Source: Zingiber officinale (taxonomy: Eukaryota > Streptophyta > Magnoliopsida > Zingiberales > Zingiberaceae). From it: a DNA stretch of 64,000 nucleotides. Of the stretch, positions 11,128 to 21,351 are shown piece after piece. Each line of letters opens with the position of its first letter. Position 1 is the stretch's first letter. A program made the position numbers and the translations under genes. The stretch is from the NCBI RefSeq assembly GCF_018446385.1, contig NC_055988.1:166678837-166742836 (forward strand), in the 5' to 3' direction. The notes under the pieces were generated by a model. It saw only the letters and a list, made by a program, of their open reading frames with translations, was not told where the DNA came from and ran no database searches.

Positions 11128-12537
11128 AATAGCACACACGCAATGGAATAGAGAGACGCGGGTTTATTTTGCGGGGAAGCATCTTTTTCGATGCGGTCTC
11201 TTTCACTGGACTTTATTTTTGAGGCTAAATAAAGCTTTTTTAGAAGAAAGATTTCTTTGTCCTTAACAACCGACAAGAGTGAAGGTAGATGAACACATAC
11301 GAAGTGAATTATAACATCTACTTAAGGTTAGTTATGGTGGTCATTAATGAGGAAGTTGATGGGCAATCTCATCAAATTGCTAGAGAAAAAAATTAGTTGC
11401 CCCCGGATGTCACCCAGACATTCGTAGTTCGAGTCTTAGCTATGATAAATTTATATAAATATTTTCTCTAAATAAGGCACGTAACTAAAGGATGTTGGGC
11501 TTCTAGGCTGTCCACTGCGAGCACTTCCCGATTTATCCTGGTGGTCGGTGGAAAATTTTTGTGGAACTGGGCTGGTCAATCTAGACTCGACGTTATCCAA
11601 CCTAATTAATAATTTATTTTAGCGAAAAAAATTAGTCTCCTATATGACTAGTTTTAATTTCTTAATTTAATCTCTCTAAATGGTATGGAATAGTCGTGGG
11701 GTGGTTAGGATGACAAATTTTATCTTTTATAAAATAAAAAGAAAAATTAGAAGCTTTTTAAGTATGATTGAGTTAGTTATTACGGGATAGATATTATTAT
11801 AATGGATAAGAGGCTGAATCTTAACAAGATTGAGAAAAAAAGTCTTTTCTATAATAGTCAATTGTAATTTTTTCGATTTACCTCATTATAATCATAGAAT
11901 CGATCATGGAGCTGACTATATCGAGCCGTTGGAAGGATGAATTTCACCTTTATTGCTATCTCAGAGAGAAAAATTAGATATATAAAATAAATTGTACTAT
12001 TTTATTATTATAATTAAACAAACCAACAATAATGAATTGTTCTCCTTTTTAGTCATTCAAGCATGACCTCATTGCTACTCCTACGTGGCTGCTGACTCAG
12101 CTTGGGTCCACCTCTGCTCACACCATTTGCATGTTCCTCTCTCGGGCTCCACCCCACATGCATGCTACCATCCGTCGAGGCACCTCTCTGCCATGCTCAT
12201 GCCATCCCATTCCATTTATATCCGGCACTTAAATTTGCTAGATCATCAATAATAAATGATTAATATTTTTTTAATAAAAATTCCTCTTTTATTTTCTCAA
12301 AATGGTCTTCAAAAGTTTAAAACCGTTAAAAAAAAAATCCCTTTAGGTAGTTGAAATTGTAATATTTAATAAATATTTTAGCCTACTCACATGAGAGAAA
12401 GGGTGACCATTAAAGAAATTCGCTAGAATTCCAATAGTGAATTTAGTTTCTTCGATAAAAAAACATATGAACCAAGTTATATTGAATATGACCTTATTGA
12501 TCTAATTCTATAAAAGTTTACTATCTGTTATTCGGCT
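11128..12537. other. Intergenic with one possible tRNA-derived repeat
   Basis: No gene is seen. About 11400-11600 contains a B-box-like AGTTCGAGTCT followed by a T-rich and then GC-richer body (GGCTTCTAGGCTG, CTGGTGGTCGG). A short related piece lies near 61210-61245 (CCAGACATCCGCGGTTAAAT). This may be a decayed SINE; no flanking duplication was found. The C-rich stretch at 12070-12240 has no recognisable gene. Confidence 0.3.
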
Positions 12538-12552
12538 AAATTAGAAAGTACT

Positions 12553-12764
12553 TACGTGTGATAAAAGATGATTCGTTCGCCCCTAACGTCCCCGTCAACC
12601 CGTCCATAGGTCATCACGGAGGAGATAAATTACGGATAACTACTAGCCATTAGTGCAAATGGCCAAGACATAAGGTAGGTTATGCTCAGTCACGTTGAGT
12701 TTCGACCCCAAGACCTCATATGGTAACACCCTATGTTTTAACCATCGCACTACCCCAAGGAGAC
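12553..12764 (-). mobile_element. tRNA-derived SINE
   Basis: On the minus strand the 5' end reads GGGGTAGTGCGATGGTTAAA. Its TAGTGCGATGG is a full match to the pol III A-box pattern TRGYNNARNGG, and GGGTCGAAACTC about 30 nt later fits the B box. The body ends toward 12553 in a T-rich tail (ATCATCTTTTAT). It is flanked by a 15-bp duplication, AAATTAGAAAGTACT (12538-12552) and AAATTAGAAAATACT (12765-12779), with one mismatch. Size, internal promoter and duplication length all fit a SINE. Confidence 0.8.
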
Positions 12765-12779
12765 AAATTAGAAAATACT

Positions 12780-13811
12780 CATGAAGATTGATTTAGAAGT
12801 TTAATATTTCATGATTTCATAATTCATTTGAAGAAAAATATTTTATAAATATATGATAATTGGGATGAAATTGTAAATATCTAAATAATAATATGACGCT
12901 CTTTCTCGGAATTTAATTTCTTTGATATATGTATGAAAATCCCTAGGGTGTAGTATATATGGTGGATACATGATAATGTGTACGGATTAAGTAGAGATTG
13001 ATTTTCAGGATATCACTAAGTCTCCATTTTATACCTTTTACATGTATATCTATATTTATCTTTTTCCAATTCTAAAAATATCGTTGATGTAACTGTTCTA
13101 TTTGTTTTTTTTTTTAAATGAAGAGTTCTATATTTATTTTTATACATATATAAGAGGTCATTGGAAAGAAAACAGTTTAAAATAGAGTTTTATTTATCAA
13201 TAAAGTGGTTTTTTTTATCAGAGTATGTATGGATGTTAAATAATAAATTAGTGAATTCATATATAATATTTGTTTATATTTTAATATAATCCTCATCGTT
13301 TATGGAGTTTGGGATCTATTTATATATCTCAATTTAATTATATTATTTTATGTAAAGATGTATGATTCCGGCATCCATGACATTTTATAATATTTTTTAA
13401 TAATCTAGTATTCAATTCGTACGTTCTCATTTGTTTAGTCATATGGGAAATTTTTACGGGCTCTTAAGATAAATCCAAAATATAAGCGATTTCTTGTCTA
13501 GCAACGTCTCGTATGTTTAATTGAGAATCTATTAAATCAAATTAACCGGTAGAATTTAAAATTTTAGTCTGATTATTTTAAGAATTCATTTAAAAAAAAT
13601 AAATATAAATTATTTTAGATAATTTATTTTGATTTTGATGAGGAGACAAAGGTCGTGTCATATGATTAATCATATAAAATTTGATTAATTAGTAAAAATA
13701 TAAATTAATTGATATTTTATAAATCCTGTTTATTTGATTTTATTAAAAAATTTAGTCGGTTTGATTAAGTAAAATTTTTTTGATTGATTTAATTTTGATT
13801 GAATTGGTTTT
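12780..13811. other. AT-rich intergenic
   Basis: Low-complexity AT-rich DNA with no coding frame or terminal structure recognised. Confidence 0.4.
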
Positions 13812-13819
13812 ATTTTGAA

Positions 13820-14263
13820 TGAGAGTGTCAATTCGGATAAACAGGTCGGGATGATTTCAAGTCGGATTGAAAATTTAATTTTTAAATTTCAATTCGAATT
13901 CGACCTAAAACTCTTAAATTCAAACCTAAACTCCATTAATACCCAACTTGAATAATCCTATTTAAAATGACTTTTTAAAACTATTTTCTCCTATAATAAT
14001 TATTTTTTTAATACTTCAATATTTATATTAATATACATAAAAATATTTTAATTTTAAAAATAAAATTTGCTTTAATCTTAAAAATCCATTAAATTCTAAA
14101 TTCGTGTCAACTGGATCAATCCGAATTTAACTCGAAAATTTTTAACTAAAAAGTCACTCATCCTGAATCTGAACCGAATCTAAAAGTCTCTCATCTATTT
14201 TTTTTTTTTTTTCAAATAGATTCAAATCAAGTCATCGGATGAAGTCTAATTTTGGCATCCCTA
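13820..14263. mobile_element. Decayed hAT-like MITE upstream of the trihelix gene
   Basis: The ends TGAGAGTGTCAATT and AATTTTGGCATCCCTA pair imperfectly. The outer 8-mers ATTTTGAA (13812-13819) and ATTTTAAA (14264-14271) differ at one base. The interior has AATTCGAATTCGACC and GAACCGAATC motifs like those of the better-preserved hAT MITEs at 28145 and 30115. It ends about 370 bp before the trihelix start codon, so it may lie in that promoter. Confidence 0.45.
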
Positions 14264-14630
14264 ATTTTAAACTAATTGTTCGGCCCTAATTTTACTCAGG
14301 GCTGTTTTTGTCGACAAGATAGTTCAACCTGGACTTTGGATTCAAAATAAATTAATTTGATAAGTGCTCGAACCGGACCGGAATTAATACATCGGGTTTT
14401 TTTTTTTCATTCCTAGGAAGGAAAACCCTCCTAGACGCCTGAAATGACTATTCCACCCTTCGTCCGTACGCATGACTGGCACGTGCACGGCACTTGCTTC
14501 TCCCCACTGACGTCATTCCCGAGCGCTGATTTCTTTAACCCTTTTGTTTCGATCTACTACACCGACTTACTCTTATACCAACTACCGCCCGGCGAAGAAG
14601 CAGCGAAGGAGGAGGAGAAGAGCGAAGGAG

Positions 14631-16610
14631 ATGCAATCTGGCGGTGGCTATGGCGGCGTCTCCGAGATCCAGCAATTCATGGTCGACAATTCCTCTCTCT
14701 TCGCTATCTCCTCCGCCGCAGCCGCATCCGCCAACACCACTCCTGCCGACGGCGGCCACGCGCACCACCCTCTCAAGTACCAACCTCAGCAACCGCCGCA
14801 GATGCCGCCGCCTTTCTCCCACTTCAACTCCATACCCATCACCCAACAGCTCCTCCACCAGGCCCCGCCTCCGCACCACCAGTACTTCCACCTCTTCCAC
14901 CCGCCTCCCCCGCACCAGCAACAGTACCTCGCGGAGCCACGGCGATTCATCCCGGAGCACCAACTCGGCGGCGCGGCCATGGATCAGGAGTCCTGTCCCG
15001 ACAACTCGGCGGCCAGCGGCGGCCTTCCGCCGTTCCTCGCGTCCGCGATGAGCTTTAAGCTCGCCGTCGACGGCGGAAGCCGTGAGAGAATCAATGTTGA
15101 CGATGGCAGCATGTTGCGAGGCGACGATGTATCGGGGAACCGCCCGCATCATTGGCAGAGAGAAGACGACTCCGCCATTGAAGAACTTCCTTGGTAAATC
15201 ATTCGCGATGCCTATTATCTGTTTGTGGATTTGCTCACGAGAAAAATTTGCAATTAAAAAATCTGCTGATGATTGCGAAAATGAGAAAAGTAGATGAAAA
15301 GAACGACTAAAAAGAGAAGATTCGAATGATTTGGAAGAAATTAATGAGCGAAAAAGATCCACTTTTTCAGGAGGCCGCTCGACATCGACTACATCGACAG
15401 GAACAACAAGAGGTGCAAGGATAAGGAGGCGGAGGCCGGCAGCAGCAACAATTTCTCCAAGAAGAGAAAAGAAGTGGCGGATTCCGAGCGCGTGGAGGTC
15501 GCCGGCGGCAGCAATTACAAGATCTTCAGTGAACTGGAGGCCATCTACAAGCCCGGAAGCAGTGCCAACGTCGGCCAGACTGGCTCTGGATCTGCTCTCA
15601 CCGGTGAGGAGACGATCCCCCCTGTCTTAAACGCCGCGGCCATGGCGCCGCCGCAGGATGCGGCCGTCGGGGAGACGTCGGCTGGAGAAGAGGCGACTGA
15701 AACGGTTAAGTCTTCGCCCTCCACGGGGCGGAGGAGGAGGAGGAGTAGGAGGAAGCGGCGGTTGCAGCAGCTGAGCGCGATGGCGGCCTTCTTCGAGAGC
15801 CTGGTAAAGCAGCTGATGGAACACCAGGAGGGCCTCCACCGGAAGTTCCTGGAGGTGATGGAGCGGCGGGAGCAGGAGCGCGCCGGCCGCGAGGACGCCT
15901 GGCGGAAGCAAGACGCCGCCAACACCAGCCGCGAGGCGGCGTCGCGATCCCAGGAGCGGGCCCTTGCTGCCTCCCGCGAGGCGGCGATCATCTCCTTCAT
16001 CGAGAAGATGACCGGCCAGCGTCTCCACCTCCCATCCAACCCCCAACTCTCCATCGCGGAGGAATTCGACGCCATCCAAATGCCAAATCGCGACGCCACC
16101 GACACTTACTGCGCCGGCGGCAACCAGGCGCCCAAAGACTCGGCGACGTTGAACACGAGCCGGTGGCCCAAGGCCGAGGTGGAGGTTTTGATCGGCGTGC
16201 GAACAGAGCTGGAGGCCCGGTTCCAGGAGCCCGGGCTGAAGGCCCCCCTGTGGGAGGAGGTGAGCGCGGCGATGACCGCAATGGGCTACCGACGGAGCGC
16301 GAAGCGGTGCAAGGAGAAGTGGGAGAACATCAACAAGTACTTCCGGAAGACGAAGGAGAAAGCCAGAAACCGGCCGGAGCACTCCAAGACCTGCCCCTAC
16401 TTCCAAAAGCTCGACCAGCTCTACTCCAACACCAAACATCCTTCTTCATCAACCCTCCTGAACTCTCAACTGCTAGAAGCAATTACAATGCCGCCGCCCG
16501 GCGAGAGCAGTACTCACCTTGCTACCGGTGACGAAGACGAGGAGCAGCGAAGCAGACAAGAAGAAGAGGAAGAAGAAGACAGCCATGGAAACGCCGCAAT
16601 GCACTGGTAA
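14631..16610 (+). CDS. GT-2-family trihelix transcription factor (GTL2-like)
   Basis: Nuclear DNA-binding protein of about 600 aa; family members bind GT elements. Exon 1 is 14631-15193 and exon 2 is 15371-16610, joined in phase 2 across a 177-bp GT-AG intron. The start is the first in-frame ATG after a purine-rich leader. Seen in the protein: a Pro/His/Gln-rich N-terminus (to about 150); a WRPLDIDYIDRNNKRCKDKE block at the exon junction (about 188-207); NYKIFSELEAIY near 236-247; an Arg/Lys nuclear-localisation-like patch just before residue 325; the long conserved central helix from AAFFESLVKQLMEHQEGLHR to ISFIEKMTGQ (about 325-405); the C-terminal trihelix RWPKAEVEVLIGVR...KWENINKYFRKTKE (about 452-541); and an acidic tail ending MHW. 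A full N-terminal trihelix, usual in GT-2 proteins, is not visible. The central helix plus C-terminal trihelix make the family call firm. GTL2-like is the closest fit by memory. Ends may be alternatively spliced (see findings). Confidence 0.88.
15194..15370 (+). other. Intron of the trihelix gene
   Basis: Donor CCTTG|GTAAATC and acceptor TTTTTCAG|GAGG. A T-rich tract precedes the acceptor. Splicing gives TG+G, a Trp codon, and joins two frames that both end without this splice. Confidence 0.85.
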
Positions 16611-17429
16611 ATATTCTTTTCTATCTTCTCCTTTTCAGAATTGCTCTCTTCTTTCACCACTATAATACCATGTTTTAGTAATTTAATATTATTATTAATA
16701 ATAATCGAGGGTAGAATAATAATCCTACTGTAGTTTATGATATTAATGTTTATGATATTAATATATTAAAATTTTGTATGGAATTTCTGGAAGTGTGTGT
16801 ATCATGCAGGGAATAGGAACAAGAGGCCACTGTAAGCCATGAGATGGGCCATGGATCTTTAGGTCTTAATTTAATTTAATTAATTAAGTAAGTAATGTGG
16901 AGTGAAAGATTTGCATGGGATTTTTTGGGGAGCCCACATTCATATTTGTTTCTATATACAGAGTCTAGTTATCAATAGCACACCTGTTAAGTTTTTGTAG
17001 CATATAGAGAGGGTTCTCTGCTAGGACTGTTGTGGAAGGTAAGTTGTTTATCAAGGTCCTTTTGAGGTTGCAAGATCATACCATATCGAGATTAATCTCC
17101 TAAAGGGGTTTCAATGTAGAAATTCACTCACAATTGTATTATAGTGTGTGTGAGATAGAATAATTGCCGTGTGACTTGAAGGGTCACATGTATGAATCAC
17201 GGAATCAACCTCGGGTAAAGTAGAATAAGACTGTATACAATACTCACATTGACGAAAGCTTAGTGCATCGGATTGTCATATGGTGTATGAAATAGATGTC
17301 AAAGAGTCTATTTACCCCTCGTGGCTTCGAGCTCCTTCCGAGACGGGTTTATCAAGGGAATGCAAGATGCAAAATGATGGTGTTCTCTTCTCCTTCGCGG
17401 GCAGTGAGTGCAAGCGAGCGGGTATTGAC
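16611..17429. other. 3' flank of the trihelix gene
   Basis: AT-rich 3' region. A possible alternative acceptor ATCATGCAG ends at 16809 (see findings). From about 17040 to 17430 the sequence changes to anonymous DNA resembling a degraded retrotransposon flank; no coding frame could be supported. Confidence 0.4.
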
Positions 17430-17537
17430 ACGGCATGTGGGCAAGTAGTCGATATTGAACGATTGAGTGATTGGCGAGACAATACGGCATGTGGGCAAGT
17501 AGTCGATATTGAAAGATTGAGTGATTGGCGAGAGGTG
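17430..17537. repeat. 54-bp tandem duplication
   Basis: Two head-to-tail copies starting ACGGCATGTGGGCAAGTAG at 17430 and 17484, period 54, nearly identical (GAACGATTG versus GAAAGATTG). A short ORF spans it but translates the repeat and has no family resemblance. Confidence 0.9.
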
Positions 17538-19452
17538 TGAGAGGACGAGTGGCCATTCATCATGGATAAAGAAAGTTACATTCCAGTAGATGATAACTAG
17601 GCAAACGATGCAAGAAGCTCGAAACAAGTGCAATTCTACTCTCCCTAAAAAACTATTTTGAAATGGTACATTTATGTCACAAGTATCGTTAAGTTAGCGA
17701 TTGTTTACGTACAAGGCAGCCTCTCGTAGGCATGCCACAATATGCTCGATGTAAATTGATGTTCGGTGCATTGGTGTGTTACTCATTGGGTGTTTTCATT
17801 CTTAGGCTATGGACTATTTAACTTATCTTACTGCGACTCGTACCCCAAAATGATGCCCCTAAGCAATACGCCAATACTCCGCTCGCCCGTCTCAATCATT
17901 ACAAATGCGGACCGTTTGATTTACGCATCCCAGCACAATCAGAGCTATAATTTGCAAGGATTCAATGTTAAATACCTACTAAAGTGATTGTTATTCATTC
18001 CAAAGGTGATCGATCGGCCGCGTTGCTTGTGCACAAGAACTTACTATATCGCAACTTGGGTGTGGTGCATTCATTCACACAATTATCAGGCACTTGCGAC
18101 TCATTATATGTCGGTGCATCTTGCGTACTATTAGACATTGCTCGACCCAACTTCTTGTTACCCCTATCAAATACTTGGGAAATATACATGAGGCTAACGA
18201 CATTAACTTACAAGAATAAATACTTGTACCCCAAAATTTAATTTGAATTAGCTAAAAATATAAATAATTGTATTTATACTCAATTTGAAATAATTAGTTT
18301 GAATTATTTGGATTTTAATTTAAACCTATTTAAATTAAGATTATATAAAAATAATCCGAGTTTGATTCAGGTTCGGCTCGTGAAGTGTTCACGAATAATC
18401 AAATAAAATATTATGGATTCGAAATCAAGTTCGACTTGAATTTGATAATTTCAAATACGAATCAAATATTTTTCGAACCAATTCAAACATCTCACAAATA
18501 AGCTCGATTCATTTGCATCCTAATCTTAAACATGACCACGTTGGCGAATCAAATGAGTTGCATTATCGATATTAAATGCTTGTCTAGGGTAATTATAATT
18601 TTTTAATTTATCTCTTCATAGATGGTGGTGGGATTGATCATGTGGAACCATTGGAGTGATCGATTCTATCAGTTTTTGCTACCATGTAGCACATCATGAA
18701 ACTACAAAAGAAAAACAAAAATGAAAGCGAAGTCGGTAAATACGCACACAAAAAGAAAATGTAAACATATTTTGGGAAAAAAAACTGAAAATTATTATGA
18801 GGAAATTGGATCTTCAAGAAGTCAACTAATATTTGTGATCTAGTTCATGTCATCGTCTGTGCTTTAATAGGAGTTGACGTTGAAGCCTGGCGTTCTGGTA
18901 GCTTTCACCATCACCCCCATGATCGAAGCTAATCTTCTTGCCAGCGAAAGGATATTTCTATCACGTTGTGGAAATCACAGCAGCTCTTAAGTTTTTCTAC
19001 CAGGCCTACTCAAACCTAACAGGACAAAAACCAGCTCAACGGGTATGGATGGAGCTAGAATATTAGTTCCGATAATATAATATAATTAATAAAATGATAT
19101 GACAGTCTTGTGAGCGGTTGTTGCCCCCACCAAGTAACGACGTGGCCGCCCGCACAAGGCAATAGCCGCTCGCAAGGTTGCCACATCGCTACCTTGCGGT
19201 TAACGGTAGCTTCGCGAGTGACCACGTCACGAGCGGCCGCATCATTGCCCGGCGGGACACGTTGCTGCTTGGTGGGATAGTGGCGGCTCAAGAGGCCGCC
19301 ATGTCATTGTATCTTTTTCGCTGAACATGAAAAAAAATTAGGACTATCTTTGAGTAGAATTTCATGTTGAAGTAGAATTCCATGTTGTGCGCTTCCTTTG
19401 GAGACGGAAAGGTAGCACAGATTTTTTGAATCATTTTTTTTTTTTATGATCA
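17538..19452. other. Intergenic with decayed transposon pieces
   Basis: No gene is supported. 18350-18530 contains GGTTCGGCTCGTGAA and ends with GATTCATTTGCATCCTAA, like the right end of MITE family B (GACTCATTTACATCCCTA). It is probably a decayed relative without a clear left end. 19050-19300 is GC-rich with GAGCGGC and GTGGCGGC words and no coding frame that looks real. Confidence 0.4.
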
Positions 19453-19767
19453 AGAGGATATGTCATTTGTATTTACGGTCGGATTATAATCATGATCCGA
19501 TTATAAATTATTACGATCCTTTCTTGGGTTCACCGTCCCCATCAAATTTTTTTTTTTTTCGGAGCGAGCGACTGGAGGTCACTCGAAGGCCTTCGGTGAT
19601 GGATAAGTGACCAGGTTACTGGGTACCGAATGAGGCTGTCCTCTGGGCAGCCTTCGGCCGTCCGCTCCGAATAAGAATTATAACTTGATGGGGACAGTGA
19701 ACCCAGGAAAAGATCGTAACCATTTACGGTCACGATCCGACCATAAATATGAGTGACACATCCCATG
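19453..19767. mobile_element. Palindromic MITE, family P copy 1
   Basis: A long imperfect inverted repeat of about 315 bp. The left arm contains TTTACGGTCGGATTATAATC, GGGTTCACCGTCCCCATCAA and CGGAGCGAGCGACTGGAGG. The right arm carries their complements (TTGATGGGGACAGTGAACCC, GGTCACGATCCGACCATAAA). The centre holds GAAGGCCTTCGG and CAGCCTTCGGCCG. The same arms and centre occur at 60777-61170, so this is a dispersed family. No coding capacity. Confidence 0.75.
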
Positions 19768-21351
19768 AACCACAAAAAGTGGTCGAAAAGATCTTACCTC
19801 ATGGAAAGAATGAAGGGTATTGCTACAAAGAGGACACGAGACGAAGGGTTGTTTGCTGCGGATAGGGAAGGAGACGGTCGAGACAAGGGTATTACTTATT
19901 TACTTATTGCGTAGAGAGAAGGAGATAGAGGATTACTTGCTACGGAGAGAAGGAAACAGAGAAAAGAAATAAGAAAATTAGAATTCGAATCTCAATAAAA
20001 ATAAATATTATGAGTGGTCATAAAAGTATGTTCTAAATACACAAAATTTATCCACTATGTGAATTAGAGGAAGGGGGGATCATCTACTTTTCAGAATTAA
20101 TAATTAGCATACTCGATCGGATAGGGTCAAAGACAATAGTTCGAATAGGTAGATTGACTCTTTGCTAGTAGAGATCGACCGACCGATCACAGTGAGACGA
20201 CATGTCTATGGTGGCTAGGTGTTTGCTGGGGACCAGGAGGCACACCAGGGTTTGGGCTTGGTAGGTGGGAATTAAGTTCCTTCATGCTTCAATCATGATT
20301 CATTCAATACACCAGGGAAGCATTTTTTTTCTGATATATATATTTTTTTTAAAAAATTGATTCATTCATTTCATCAATTCACATCATTCTCACCCCAAGA
20401 ATTTATTGGAGAAGGTAGGTTTTAATTATAATACGGTACCATCAGCGTTGGTCGCCCACTCCACGATATTGAAAGGGAGTTCTCTTCTCAAATTTTGACT
20501 CCTATCACTATAATTATTATCCCATATACTTACCAACTGAATCACTACTAAGGCCATCTAAGTTTTGATTATAGTGGATATGGATATTTCAATTTTGCCC
20601 TTTATATATTTACATGATTTGCACATTTTAAATGAATTTATCTCTATTAATTGTATTTTAAATTGAATTAATTTAATTTAGTTTGTAGCATTCTTGAATA
20701 TCCTATTATATTATATTTTCATCTATATTTAAATTTAATATATTCAACTTAATTATTGCTCTTTTAATCATCTTCTTCCTCGATTAATATTTTTAAATTA
20801 TAAAAAATATACACATCCAAGAGATCCAACAAGTACTGGGACAAGGTAGTGATGAGATCACTCCCACACAAATGTGGTATAGTGTAAACATTCAAAAGGA
20901 TCAAAATTCAAATCTAAAATGGAATGAATATTAGAAAAGTTTGCTCTTAGTGGGCATAAAATAAGCTCCAGATTTATCTGATAGGCGAATTGAGAAAGAG
21001 ATTAATTAAATGAATCTCGAACACTTGAATTTAAAAAAAAAAAAGGCAATGGCATTGCTTGCAAGCAAATGCATTGCCAAGAACTGGCTGTGAGTATTAT
21101 CAACTCGTTTAACAAGTTTTCTAAAATCCTATTTCCTAAAAAGAAATACATAATTAAAAAAAGGATATAAAAATAATAAATAGTGGCTAAGCTTGGGATA
21201 GAGTTTAAAAATTAACTGGAAGAAGTGAATATATTAATGAACAATTAGAAGATGATAATGTAAACAGTTATTAAGACGATAGTAATCAGAGCTCATGATT
21301 TTTGCAACTGCTGGCTTCATGGTATGCACACAACAGAAAATGCAATAACCT
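19768..21351. other. Intergenic
   Basis: Anonymous DNA downstream of the minus-strand small membrane-protein gene. No coding frame, element end or array recognised. Confidence 0.4.

Noticed and set aside
12640-12750. A true tRNA gene
   Set aside because: A and B boxes are present but no acceptor stem closes and the sequence continues into a SINE body with target duplication.
14444-15362. Long ORFs in other frames and on the minus strand across the trihelix gene
   Set aside because: Shadows of a GC-rich coding region; only the frame beginning at 14631 splices into the conserved domains.
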